A DNA stretch of 64,000 nt from Flavisphingomonas formosensis (lineage in GTDB: Bacteria > Pseudomonadota > Alphaproteobacteria > Sphingomonadales > Sphingomonadaceae), in contig NZ_WRPK01000001.1 of the NCBI RefSeq assembly GCF_009755815.1, positions 496,001-560,000 of the forward strand, read 5' to 3'. The translations under genes were made by a program, and so were the position numbers. Positions 53,457-62,103 of this stretch are shown one piece after another (the first letter of the stretch is position 1; every line of letters starts with the position of its first letter). The notes under the pieces were generated by a model. The model was not told the origin of the DNA, did no database searches, and saw only the letters and a list, made by a program, of their open reading frames with translations.

Positions 53457-54470
53457 ATGAAAGCGGTGCGGGTCCATGGGCCGGGCGACGTCAGAATCGA
53501 CGAGGTTCCAACTCCCGATATCGGTCCGAACGACGTGCTCGTGCGCGTGGTGGCATCGGGTATCTGCGGGTCGGATGTCACCTATGTCACGACAGGCGGC
53601 GTGGCAGCGCCGGCTGCCGAACCGTTCGGCCTCGGCCATGAATTTGCCGGTGTCGTCGAAGTCGTGGGCGCGAACGTCGCCGCGATCGCGCCGGGCATGC
53701 GCGTGATCGTGAACCCGATGGGCGACGGCAACGGCGTTGGCAATGGCGGGCCGGACGGTGCCTTCGCGCCCTTCGTGATCGTGCGCAACGCCACCCGTGG
53801 CAGCAGCATATTGCCGATCCCGGACGACATGCCGTTCGATCGCGCCGCGCTGGCCGAGCCGCTGTCGGTCGGTCTCCATGCAGTCAACCGCGCCGATCCG
53901 GAGCCCGGAGACAAAGTGGCGGTCTATGGCGCCGGGCCGATCGGGCTCGGCATCTGCTTCCACCTGCTGCGTCGGGGCATCACCGAGCTGGTGTCCATCG
54001 ATATGTCGGACGAGCGGCTGGCACGCGCCCGTGCGCTCGGCGTCCGCCATACGATCAATCCGGGGCGCGAGGACGTGGCGCAGGTGCTGGGCGACCTGCA
54101 CGGCCGGGATTCGCTGTTCGGCTGGTCGGTGATCGGTACCAACATCCATATCGAGGCGTCGGGCGCGCCGCCGGTCATCCCGCAAATTATCGGCATGGCG
54201 CCCCATGCGGCAAAGCTGATCGTAGTCGCCGTCTATCACAAGCCGGTGCCGGTCGATTTCCAGATGGCGCTGGGTAAGGAGATGTCGATCATCACTTCCT
54301 GCGCCTATCCGAACGAGTTCCCCGCGGTGATCGAGGCATTGGCCGACCCGGCCTTTGACCTGACACCGATGGTAAGCCACCGCTTCCCGCTCGACGATTT
54401 CATGGAAGCCTTTGCCACGGCCAAGGACAAAGACCGCTCCGCCAAGGTCCTCATAACCTTCGATCGATAA
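53457..54470 (+). CDS. zinc-dependent medium-chain alcohol or polyol dehydrogenase
   Basis: A 337-residue MDR enzyme starting MKAVRVHGPGDVRIDEVPTP. The catalytic zinc site is intact (Cys in SGICGSDV, His-Glu in GLGHEFAGVVE, Glu in LAEPLSVGLH), and the NAD loop is VYGAGPIGLGICFHLLRRGI. The structural zinc loop is NPMGDGNGVGNGGPDGAF, with none of the four Cys usually present. Relatives act on sorbitol, L-threonine or inositol-type substrates. ATG 53457 fits the ribosome site better than ATG 53451. It is the first gene of a five-gene operon. Confidence 0.88.
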   Translation: MKAVRVHGPGDVRIDEVPTPDIGPNDVLVRVVASGICGSDVTYVTTGGVAAPAAEPFGLGHEFAGVVEVVGANVAAIAPGMRVIVNPMGDGNGVGNGGPDGAFAPFVIVRNATRGSSILPIPDDMPFDRAALAEPLSVGLHAVNRADPEPGDKVAVYGAGPIGLGICFHLLRRGITELVSIDMSDERLARARALGVRHTINPGREDVAQVLGDLHGRDSLFGWSVIGTNIHIEASGAPPVIPQIIGMAPHAAKLIVVAVYHKPVPVDFQMALGKEMSIITSCAYPNEFPAVIEALADPAFDLTPMVSHRFPLDDFMEAFATAKDKDRSAKVLITFDR

Positions 54471-54483
54471 GGACTGCGCTTCC

Positions 54484-55752
54484 ATGGCAACGGCGTTCAA
54501 ACCGGAAACCATCCGCCTGACCGATCTGGCGGAGCCCCGGCTCACCGACCTGCAGCGTGCGGCGATCGCGGGCGCACCGGATGTGGAGCTTTCCGTCGAG
54601 GCGGTGCTCGGTGCGGCGCGCGCGGCGACCGGGCTCGACGATTTCGGCGCGCCCGATTTCAAGGAACGTCTCGCCGTCTGGCTGCAGAGCTTCGATGAGG
54701 ATGCGGAGTTGGGGCCACTCGGCCGCGCCGGACAGTTCGGCGATTGCGTGCGCTATGCCTCGACGCGGTTGCGCGTCGAGGATCTCTACAAGCGTCATCC
54801 CGAGATCGAGCAGGTGGCGATCGATCGGCCGATCATGGTCGCCGGCCTGCCGCGATCGGGCACGACCCATCTCGTCAACATCCTGGCAGCGGACCGGCGG
54901 CTGCGCTCGATGCAGCTGTGGGAATCGATGGAGCCGATCCCGGTGCCGGGCGAAGGCGGCGATCCCGATCCGCGCTTCGTGCGGACCAGCGCGATGTGGG
55001 GCACGTTCGAGCAGATCCTGCCGCTGATGCCCGCCATGCACGGCATGGCGCCGGATCATGTGCATGAGGACATCGATCTGCAGGGTGCGGATTTCTCCTC
55101 CTACCTGCCCGAATGGCTGAGCCGTCCCTATCGCTGGCGCGACTATTATTTCGCGCACGACCAGACGCCACATTATGCCTATGGCAAGCGCGTGCTGAAG
55201 GCGATGACGTGGCTGCGCGGCCCTAATCGCTGGGTGATGAAATCGCCGCCGCACATGGAGAATTTCGGACCACTGATCCGCACCTATCCGGATGCGATCG
55301 TGCCCATCACCCATCGCGATCCGGTGGCCGTGATCCAGTCGGCCATCACCATGATCACCTATGGCGACCGTATCCGCCGCACGCGGATCGATCCGAACGC
55401 AACCGCCAACTACTGGATCGACCGGATCGAGGCCCTGCTGCGCGCATGCGTGCGGGATCGCGACTTGCTGCCGCCGTCGCGGTCGATCGACATCCTCTTC
55501 CACGAATATATGGCCGACCAGAAATCGGTCGTCGCGCGGGTGCTGGCGATGGCCGACCTGCCGATGACGGCACAGACGGAGAGCGACATCGACCGCTTCC
55601 TCCATGCCAATCCGCGCGGCAAGCACGGCCAGGTCGTCTATGACCTGATCGGCGATTTCGGCGTGGATATCGGCGCCGTCCGGGAGCGCTTCCAATTTTA
55701 TTATGATCGCTTCCCCGTGCGGATCGAGCGGGTTGCGGGAGAGAAGGCATGA
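54484..55752 (+). CDS. sulfotransferase-family protein
   Basis: A 422-residue protein. The PAPS phosphosulfate loop is MVAGLPRSGTTHLVNILA near residue 121 and the 3'-phosphate site is IVPITHRDPVAVIQS; RWVMKSPPHMENFGPLIRTY lies between. It belongs to the large bacterial Sulfotransfer_3 group that recurs in sphingomonad and mycobacterial catabolic clusters. A catalytic His or Lys is not certain, and transfer of a sulfate group in a degradation operon would be unusual. It starts 14 bases after the dehydrogenase stop. Confidence 0.82.
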   Translation: MATAFKPETIRLTDLAEPRLTDLQRAAIAGAPDVELSVEAVLGAARAATGLDDFGAPDFKERLAVWLQSFDEDAELGPLGRAGQFGDCVRYASTRLRVEDLYKRHPEIEQVAIDRPIMVAGLPRSGTTHLVNILAADRRLRSMQLWESMEPIPVPGEGGDPDPRFVRTSAMWGTFEQILPLMPAMHGMAPDHVHEDIDLQGADFSSYLPEWLSRPYRWRDYYFAHDQTPHYAYGKRVLKAMTWLRGPNRWVMKSPPHMENFGPLIRTYPDAIVPITHRDPVAVIQSAITMITYGDRIRRTRIDPNATANYWIDRIEALLRACVRDRDLLPPSRSIDILFHEYMADQKSVVARVLAMADLPMTAQTESDIDRFLHANPRGKHGQVVYDLIGDFGVDIGAVRERFQFYYDRFPVRIERVAGEKA

Positions 55753-56966
55753 GCGCGGAACAAAGGCTGCTGTCCGGCCAGGCGTGGGACGATTTTTGCG
55801 AGCAGGTCCGCCAGGTCGGCCATATGGTCGATCAGTTCGGCGACGATGCGGATAGCCTCGACAAGGTCGAATGGTATCGGTTCGTTACCCGGCTGATGCG
55901 CAACGGCTTCGAACGCTATGTCGAGAATTGCGAGCCGGAGCGGCCGCGCCTGCGCGATGCGCCCTGGCGGCAGGGGATCAATTTCCAATCGCCGGACCAG
56001 GATCACCTGCTGACCGAATTTCCGGACGGCACGCACGACTATCGCATCACCGGCAATCGCGGCACCTTGCCCTATTTCGTGATGGCTGCCTGGACGGCGC
56101 GCCAGCCGGCCGATGCCGGCGCGCGCGACTGGGCGCATCGCGGCACGCAGGGGCTAGAGGAGTTCGATCCGGCCATGCTGCGCACTACCAGCTTCCTCCA
56201 GAGCGACGCGATCCGCTTCGATGCCAAGGGCAATTTCGAGGTGATCGTGAGCCAGGAGAAGCCGGCGGACGGCAAGGACTGGCTGCCGATCACCGCGGAT
56301 TGCGTCGGCCTGCTGGTCCGCACCGTCTATCATGAGCGGGACAAGACCGTCCCTCCGACGATGACGATCGAACGCATCGACCGGCCCGCGCCCCGCCCGG
56401 CCGATGCGGACCTCATCGCCGGCGGCCTCGCCAAGGCGGGGCAGATGACGCTCGCTTATGCCGAGCTGGTGCGCAGCTGGTGGCAGGACAATCTCGGCAA
56501 GCGCCCCAATCGTATCCGTTTCAGCCGCGCCGTCTATCTGTCCAACGGCGGCGTGCCGGATCGGCATCACGGTTTCGGCACCTGGCAGTGCGGGCCGGAC
56601 GAGGCGCTCGTCCTCTCCTTCATGCCCGTCGCGTGCGACTACTGGATCTTCCAGCTCTGCAATATCTGGCAGGAAAATCTGGACAATTACGAGGACGGGC
56701 AAGGCTATATCCAAAAATATACCGCCCGCTACGAGCCCGATGGCTCGATCCGCATCGTGATCGCGGCGCAGGATCCTGGCATCGGCGGCAATCACATCGA
56801 TCCCTTCGGCCATGCCCATGGCGGAATGAGCTTGCGCTTCATCAAGACGGCGGGCGATCCGCCGCCGGTGACGCTGCACCGGGTGCCGCTTGCGGCGCTG
56901 CGCGAGAAGGGGCTTGCGGCGCTGGAGGATATCGAGCCGATCGTCAGCGGAGAGATTACCGACTGA
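55749..56966 (+). CDS. DUF1214-like protein of unknown function
   Basis: A 405-residue protein without signal peptide. GNRGTLPYFVMAAWTARQPA, FDAKGNFEVIVSQEKPADGK, DWLPITADCVGLLVRTVYHE and TMTIERID follow the DUF1214 beta-sandwich order (NWLP-like motif, then R-Y). A paralogue begins at 63107. PDRHHGFGTWQCGPDEALVL and GGNHIDPFGHAHGGMSLRF carry His-rich conserved-looking loops that could bind metal. It overlaps the sulfotransferase gene by four bases. Confidence 0.72.
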   Translation: MSAEQRLLSGQAWDDFCEQVRQVGHMVDQFGDDADSLDKVEWYRFVTRLMRNGFERYVENCEPERPRLRDAPWRQGINFQSPDQDHLLTEFPDGTHDYRITGNRGTLPYFVMAAWTARQPADAGARDWAHRGTQGLEEFDPAMLRTTSFLQSDAIRFDAKGNFEVIVSQEKPADGKDWLPITADCVGLLVRTVYHERDKTVPPTMTIERIDRPAPRPADADLIAGGLAKAGQMTLAYAELVRSWWQDNLGKRPNRIRFSRAVYLSNGGVPDRHHGFGTWQCGPDEALVLSFMPVACDYWIFQLCNIWQENLDNYEDGQGYIQKYTARYEPDGSIRIVIAAQDPGIGGNHIDPFGHAHGGMSLRFIKTAGDPPPVTLHRVPLAALREKGLAALEDIEPIVSGEITD

Positions 56967-57829
56967 TGCTCGGCCCGGACGATCTGGTGCTTTGCGGCGG
57001 CACGCTGCAGTTCACGCCGCTGCTCGATCGCCTGGCGCCGACGGCGGAGGCCGGCTTCGCGGGCCTCTCGCTGTTCGCCGCCGATTGCGAGCGCCTGGCG
57101 GCGGACGGAGTGGCGCTGCGCGACATCCGCAGGCGGATCGATGATCACGGGCTCGCGATCACCGATGTCGAGATCATCGGCAATTGGCTGCCCGGCCGGG
57201 CGCAGCCGCCAGGCATGCCGACATGGATGGCCGAGCTGCTCGATCGGCTCACGCCCGAGGCCATGCTGCCGATCGTGGTGGAGCTCGGCGCCAGCGTCGT
57301 CACCGTGGGCGAGATGTTCGAGGTGTCTTATGACGCCGAGCTGATGGCGGAACGCTTCGCCGCGATCTGCGATCTCTATGCGCCGCACGGCATCGACGTG
57401 GCGTTGGAATTCATCGTCGGCGGCGGCATTCCGTCGCTCGGCAAGGGATGGGAAGTGGTGCGCCGCGCCGGCCGGTCCAACGGCAAGCTGGTGCTCGACA
57501 GCTGGCATCTGTTCCGCAGCGGATCGACCCTGGAGGAGCTGGCGCAGATCCCGGGAAGCGCGATCGGCAGCGTGCAGATCAACGATGCGCCGGCTCGAGC
57601 GAGCGACGATCTCGCCCGCGAGATGATGCGCGGTCGCCTGTTGCCCGGCGAGGGCGGGTTCGACGTCGCGGGCGTCGTCCGCACGCTGGACGCGATCGGA
57701 TCGCGCGCGCCGATCGGCGTCGAAGTTTTTTCGGAGCGGCTGTCCGCGTTGCCGCCTGGCGAGGCGGCGCGGGAATGCGCCCAGGCAGTGCGGGCCCTGA
57801 TCGCCCAGACAAGGAGCAAGGCACAATGA
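56966..57829 (+). CDS. TIM-barrel sugar phosphate isomerase/epimerase-like protein
   Basis: A 287-residue AP-endonuclease-2-type barrel. AEAGFAGLSLFAADCERLAA, IDDHGLAITDVEIIGNWLPG, VVELGASVVTVGEMFEV, GIDVALEFIVGGGIPSLGKG, LVLDSWHLFRSGS (Asp-x-x-His metal motif), SVQINDAPARASDD and PIGVEVFSERLSAL follow the barrel strand order. Members isomerise keto sugars or inositol derivatives. ATG overlaps the upstream stop by one base (TGATG). Confidence 0.87.
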   Translation: MLGPDDLVLCGGTLQFTPLLDRLAPTAEAGFAGLSLFAADCERLAADGVALRDIRRRIDDHGLAITDVEIIGNWLPGRAQPPGMPTWMAELLDRLTPEAMLPIVVELGASVVTVGEMFEVSYDAELMAERFAAICDLYAPHGIDVALEFIVGGGIPSLGKGWEVVRRAGRSNGKLVLDSWHLFRSGSTLEELAQIPGSAIGSVQINDAPARASDDLAREMMRGRLLPGEGGFDVAGVVRTLDAIGSRAPIGVEVFSERLSALPPGEAARECAQAVRALIAQTRSKAQ

Positions 57830-58950
57830 GCGGATCGGACATGCCCGGCGCAGTCGTCGTCGGCACGGGCTTCGGCCTGTTCACCCATGTGCGCGCGTTG
57901 CGCGATGCGGGCTTCGAAGTGCGTGCCATCGTCGGCCGGAGCCGCGCGCGTACGGCCGAGCGTGCCGCTCCGCTCGCCATTCCGCTGGCGACTGACAGCC
58001 TCGCCGAGGCGCTGGAGGACCCCAGGGTCGAGCTGGTGACCGTCGCGACGCCGCCGCACGCCCATTATGACGCGGTGATCGAGGCGGCACAGGCGAAGCG
58101 CCACATCGTCTGCGAAAAGCCCTTCGCGAAGGACCTCGCCCAGGCGCGCACGATGCTGGCCGCGGCGGAGGAGGCAGGCATCGTCCATATGCTCGGCGCC
58201 GAGTTCCGCTTCGACACGCCCCAGGCGCTGCTGCGCCGCGTGATCCAGGACGGCGCGATTGGCACCCCGCTCCAGTTCCTGCGCATCTATCATCAGCCGG
58301 GACTGCAGGATCCGAACGAAAAGCTGAGCGACTGGTGGGAGGACGCCGATCAGGGCGGAGGCTTCCTCGGCGCGTTCGGCTCGCACATGATCGACCAGGT
58401 CCGCTCCTCGCTCGGCGAGATCCGTACGGTGAGCGCGCTGCTCCAGACGATGGCGCCGGGCCGGCCGACGATGACCGCGGACGACTCCTACAGCCTGCAG
58501 ATGCAACTCGAAAATGGCGCGCATGCGATCCTGGTGGCGGCGATGGCGGCCCCTGGCCCGCTGGTGATGACCACCAAGGTGGTGGGTACCAGGGGTGGCG
58601 CCTGGATCCAGAGCGGCGCCACCTATGGCGATCCCGAGGAGGTTTGGGTCAGCGATGCGCAGGGATCGCGGAAGATCGACACGCCCGCCGATCTCGTCAA
58701 TCCGCCGGCGACGCCCTTCCCGATCGCCGAGTTGATCCAGACCGAGCAGGACCGCTGGCACACCATGGGCATCGACGTGCCGCCTTATGCGCGCCTGTTC
58801 CGCGAGATGAAGACGCGGATGCGGGGTGAGGTATGGACCGAACGTGAGACGGCCGGGACCTTCCGTGACGCCGCCGCCGGTCAGGCCGTCATGGACGCCG
58901 CCCGGCGATCGGCGAAAGAGGGGCGTGTCGTCGAGGTCGAACGGGTGTGA
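57826..58950 (+). CDS. Gfo/Idh/MocA-family oxidoreductase
   Basis: A 374-residue NAD(P)-dependent oxidoreductase. The N terminus AVVVGTGFGLFTHVRALRDA is the nucleotide loop; VTVATPPHAHYDAVIEAAQA and HIVCEKPFAKDLAQARTML contain the EKP catalytic Lys; GGGFLGAFGSHMIDQVRSSL supplies the conserved GSH-D. Such enzymes act on sugars, inositols and related cyclic alcohols, which agrees with the TIM-barrel and dehydrogenase neighbours. It overlaps the isomerase gene by four bases. Confidence 0.9.
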   Translation: MSGSDMPGAVVVGTGFGLFTHVRALRDAGFEVRAIVGRSRARTAERAAPLAIPLATDSLAEALEDPRVELVTVATPPHAHYDAVIEAAQAKRHIVCEKPFAKDLAQARTMLAAAEEAGIVHMLGAEFRFDTPQALLRRVIQDGAIGTPLQFLRIYHQPGLQDPNEKLSDWWEDADQGGGFLGAFGSHMIDQVRSSLGEIRTVSALLQTMAPGRPTMTADDSYSLQMQLENGAHAILVAAMAAPGPLVMTTKVVGTRGGAWIQSGATYGDPEEVWVSDAQGSRKIDTPADLVNPPATPFPIAELIQTEQDRWHTMGIDVPPYARLFREMKTRMRGEVWTERETAGTFRDAAAGQAVMDAARRSAKEGRVVEVERV

Positions 58951-58960
58951 GGGATGGATT

Positions 58961-58983
58961 TCCCCTCCTTTGCAGGGAGGGGA
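58961..58983. terminator. hairpin between the converging catabolic operons
   Basis: TCCCCTCC pairs with GGGAGGGGA across a short loop. It has no T tract in either direction. Position between two converging operons favours a terminator. It is nearly the same sequence as 20451-20472. Confidence 0.5.
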
Positions 58984-58990
58984 AAGGGAC

Positions 58991-59518
58991 TTAATCCACC
59001 AGCTTGGCGACGGGCACTTCCATCACCGGCACCGATTCCGGCAGGCCGCCCAGGCTGACCGCACAGCGCGAGGAGAGGTTGAAGGTGACGAGGGCCACCG
59101 CCATCTGCGCGATCTCCGCTTCGCTGAACTGGCTGCGGATCCGGGCGGCCGTCTCCGCCGGGATTGCGGCGGGATCGCCGAGATAGGCGTCGGCGAAGGC
59201 GATGGCCGCGCGCTCGCGGTCGCTGAAGCCTTCGTCCATCCTGTCGCTGTTGAGCTGCGCGATCCGTTCCTCGGTCAGCCCGTCCTGCTTGGCAACGTCG
59301 TAGCGCACGGCCTTGCAGACCGTACAGTTCACGCTCTTCGCGTTACGCAGGCGCAGCAGCTCCAGCAGCGTCGGGGAGAGAGTGCCGTCCGTCCACACGC
59401 CGCCGCTCAGCGTCACCAGCGTGTCGAGCGTTTCGGAGGCCAGCGCCAGCGCGCTGTCGCGGATCAGATTGCCGGTGCCGGCGGGTGCAGGCGCCGAAAT
59501 GCGGGAAATACCGCCCAT
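58991..59518 (-). CDS. CMD/AhpD-like protein with CxxC motif
   Basis: A 175-residue carboxymuconolactone-decarboxylase-fold protein. LLELLRLRNAKSVNCTVCKA has the redox pair Cys65 and Cys68, followed by VRYDVAKQDGLTEERIAQL and SDRERAAIAFADAYLGDPAA. That is the AhpD-like peroxidase signature rather than a true decarboxylase. ATG 59518 sits in the upstream stop codon (TGATG); a GTG one codon earlier is also in frame. Last gene of the minus-strand operon. Confidence 0.85.
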   Translation of the reverse strand: MGGISRISAPAPAGTGNLIRDSALALASETLDTLVTLSGGVWTDGTLSPTLLELLRLRNAKSVNCTVCKAVRYDVAKQDGLTEERIAQLNSDRMDEGFSDRERAAIAFADAYLGDPAAIPAETAARIRSQFSEAEIAQMAVALVTFNLSSRCAVSLGGLPESVPVMEVPVAKLVD

Positions 59519-59958
59519 CACTTGTCCTCCATCGCGTTGAACAGCAGCGCCAGCCGGATCCGCCCGTCGATGACGCCCAGCGCCTCGATCAGCGTCACCA
59601 GCCCGGCGTCGCCGAAATGGGAGATCACGGCCGCGGCCGCGTCATCGGTGATCGTATCCGGCTCGATCGCATAGAGCTCGGCGAGGTCGAGCGCCGCGCG
59701 TTCGCCGGCCGTGAACAGCGCCGCGTCGGACCAGTCGCCGGCCAGCACCGCCGCTTTCTTCGCCGCATCGACCGGCACTTTGCCGGCGCTGCGTTCGCCA
59801 TCGGCCTGGTGCATGCGTGCGATCAGCAGGCGGCACAGCTCGAGCAGGGGGGCGGGGATGCGCGGCTGCGTCCATACCGCCTGGGTGAATGCCTCGAACG
59901 CAGCGGCGGTTTTGCCAGCCGGGCGCAATCGCTCGTCCAATGTCAGGCTCGTGTTCAT
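59518..59958 (-). CDS. CMD-fold protein lacking the CxxC motif
   Basis: A 146-residue relative of the downstream gene. LLELCRLLIARMHQADGERS occupies the place of the CxxC helix but holds a single Cys outside the motif; TAGERAALDLAELYAIEPDT and VISHFGDAGLVTLIEALGVI align with the rest of the fold. It is probably the non-catalytic or substrate-binding partner of a CMD heteromer, since the two genes are translationally coupled. The product's function is not known. Confidence 0.72.
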   Translation of the reverse strand: MNTSLTLDERLRPAGKTAAAFEAFTQAVWTQPRIPAPLLELCRLLIARMHQADGERSAGKVPVDAAKKAAVLAGDWSDAALFTAGERAALDLAELYAIEPDTITDDAAAAVISHFGDAGLVTLIEALGVIDGRIRLALLFNAMEDK

Positions 59959-59988
59959 GCTCGCTCTCCGTTTCCTTTTAGGTCGAAC

Positions 59989-60738
59989 TTACCCCGCAAC
60001 CTGTCCGCCATCCACCGAAAGCAGGGCGCCGGTGATGAATCTGGCCTCATCCGACGCGAGGAACGCGATCGATGCAGCGATATCCTCGGGCGTTGCGATC
60101 GGCCCCAGCTTGGGCCTCAGATGATCGAGCAGCTTCTCCTCGATCCCGTCGATCATGCTGAACCCACCGGCGATCAGCGGCGTATCGACCGAGCCCGGGC
60201 AGACCGCGTTCACCCTCACCCCGCGCGAGGCATATTCCACCGCGATCGAGGTGGTGAGCCCCACCACGCCATGCTTGGAGGCGGCATAGGCGACTGCATA
60301 GGGTGTGCCGACCAAGCCGGCTGCCGAGGCGACGTTGACGATATTGCCTTTCACTGCCGCGAGATGCGGCAGCGCGAATTTGGACAGGTGGAAGACCGAG
60401 CCGAGATTGATGTCGACGAGGCTGCGCCACGTCTCCTCGCTCGTGTCGGTGACATGGCCGAAACCGCCGATGCCGGCAATATTGGCGAGGATGTCGATTC
60501 GGCCCTGCCAAGCGAGCGCAGCCTCGGCCAGCGCGGCGCATTGCGCGGCGTCGGCCGCGTCGAAGCGCAGTGCAAGCCCTTGGCGCGCCAGCATGCCGCG
60601 CGTTTCCTCGGCGCCGGGCAGGTTGCGGTCCGCCGCGACGACCAGCGCGCCTTCCTCGGCCAGCCGGATCGCGGTCGCCCGCCCGATGCCCGATGCCGCG
60701 CCGGTGACCAGCGCGACCTTGTCCCTGAGACCCCTCAT
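59989..60738 (-). CDS. short-chain dehydrogenase/reductase
   Basis: A 249-residue classical SDR. MRGLRDKVALVTGAASGIGR has the TGxxxGIG loop, NIAGIGGFGHVTD the NAG-like motif, VNVASAAGLVGTPYAVAYAA with SKHGVVGL the Ser-Tyr-Lys catalytic set, and VNAVCPGSVDTPLIAGG the PG motif. AADRN after strand 2 favours NAD over NADP. It overlaps the MFS stop by four bases. Substrate is unknown but likely an alcohol or ketone intermediate of the cluster. Confidence 0.92.
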   Translation of the reverse strand: MRGLRDKVALVTGAASGIGRATAIRLAEEGALVVAADRNLPGAEETRGMLARQGLALRFDAADAAQCAALAEAALAWQGRIDILANIAGIGGFGHVTDTSEETWRSLVDINLGSVFHLSKFALPHLAAVKGNIVNVASAAGLVGTPYAVAYAASKHGVVGLTTSIAVEYASRGVRVNAVCPGSVDTPLIAGGFSMIDGIEEKLLDHLRPKLGPIATPEDIAASIAFLASDEARFITGALLSVDGGQVAG

Positions 60739-61991
60739 CCTCTCTCCTCTGCTTTCATTGCTTCCAGCTGCGCGCCGCGCGTCTCGGGCAGGGCCAGCCA
60801 GATGAGGGGCAGCGCGGCGAAGGCGCTGAAGCCGAGCAGTCGTGCTGCCGCCCCGGTAGTGCCCAACCGCGCAGCCAGCCAGCCAAGCAGCAGCGGCGCT
60901 GCCACCATGCCCCAGCGGCCGATCAGATTGTGGCACCAGCCATTGGCGGCGGCGCGCACCTCGGTCGGGAACAGCTCCGAATTCAGCGTATATGCGATCG
61001 TCCACAGGCCGAGCATCGCCTGCAAGCCAACCCAGCAGGCGGCGGTCACCCGGTAATCCACATTGGAATAGGCGGTGACGGTGAGCGTGCCGAGCATGAC
61101 GAAATAGAGGCTGGCGGCGACGCGGCGGCCGAGCAGGTCCATCAGATAGCCGGACGCGACATAGCCGCCGGCCGCCGCGGCAAGGCCGAAGGGCGCGATC
61201 AGCGCGAGGTCGGCGGCCACCCAGCCGCGCTCGTTGAGCACGTAGAAGGAAAAGAAGGCGGTGCTTGCGATCGAGGCGAAATTGGTGACGAACCACAGCG
61301 CGCTCATCGTCAGGAAGCGGCCGCGCAACGCTGGCGCGACGAGCAGGCGCAATTCGCCGATCAGCGACGGCCGCGCCCGATCCGGCCGGAAAAGTGGTGT
61401 CTCGCGCAGCCGGGCAATCAGCAGCGGCAGGAGCAGCAGCGGCGCGCCGCCGATCACGAACAGCGCTCGCCAGCCGAGCGGGGTTTCGAGTGCGGGTGCC
61501 AGCAGCACGAGCGGCAGCGCCGCACCGAAGCTGCCGAACGCGCCTAAAAAGCCGTTGGCCCGACCGCGCCAGGCGGGCGGCAGTGTTTCGCTGACGATCA
61601 GATAGGCCATCGCGATCTGCGAGACGAGCAGGGCGCGCGTGACGAACTGCAGCGCGGTGTAGGCGATCAGGTCGCTTGCCAGCATGGTGGCCAGAGACCC
61701 CAGCGAAAAGCCGCCGGCCGCGATCAGCAGCACCGGCCGCCGCCCGATCCGGTCGGCCAGGCGGATCAGGAACCAGGCGGCAATGGCACCGAGGCCGATC
61801 ACCGAAAGGGCGCTGCCCAGCTGTGCTGCGTCCGCTCCATAGGCCTTGCCCGCATAAGGCAGCACCACCCCCGTCAGGCTGATGTCGAATCCCTCGAACA
61901 TCACGACGAAGGCCAGCATGGCGATCAGCCCGGCATGGGTGGCGGTGAAGCGCTCGGCAGGGGCGGAAAGATCGATGCTGCGTTCGGCCAT
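60735..61991 (-). CDS. MFS transporter, aromatic acid/sugar-type
   Basis: A 418-residue, 12-helix transporter. FVVMFEGFDISLTGVVLPYA with Asp in helix 1 (FEGFD), RLADRIGRRPVLLIAAGGFS (loop 2-3 motif), YLIVSETLPPAWRGRANGFL, LNSELFPTEVRAAANGWCHN and LPETRGAQLEAM are typical of the AAHS/SP branches. It presumably imports the cluster's substrate. First gene of the minus-strand operon MFS-SDR-CMD-CMD. Confidence 0.9.
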   Translation of the reverse strand: MAERSIDLSAPAERFTATHAGLIAMLAFVVMFEGFDISLTGVVLPYAGKAYGADAAQLGSALSVIGLGAIAAWFLIRLADRIGRRPVLLIAAGGFSLGSLATMLASDLIAYTALQFVTRALLVSQIAMAYLIVSETLPPAWRGRANGFLGAFGSFGAALPLVLLAPALETPLGWRALFVIGGAPLLLLPLLIARLRETPLFRPDRARPSLIGELRLLVAPALRGRFLTMSALWFVTNFASIASTAFFSFYVLNERGWVAADLALIAPFGLAAAAGGYVASGYLMDLLGRRVAASLYFVMLGTLTVTAYSNVDYRVTAACWVGLQAMLGLWTIAYTLNSELFPTEVRAAANGWCHNLIGRWGMVAAPLLLGWLAARLGTTGAAARLLGFSAFAALPLIWLALPETRGAQLEAMKAEERG

Positions 61992-62103
61992 GCTCGCTCG
62001 TTTAGCAGCATGCGTAATCGAAGCGCAGGATATATTCGCAAAGCAAAATGAAATCCGGCCAGATTCGGGTGGCTGCTCGCTCCTCCCGCCCGGCGCCGCC
62101 CGG

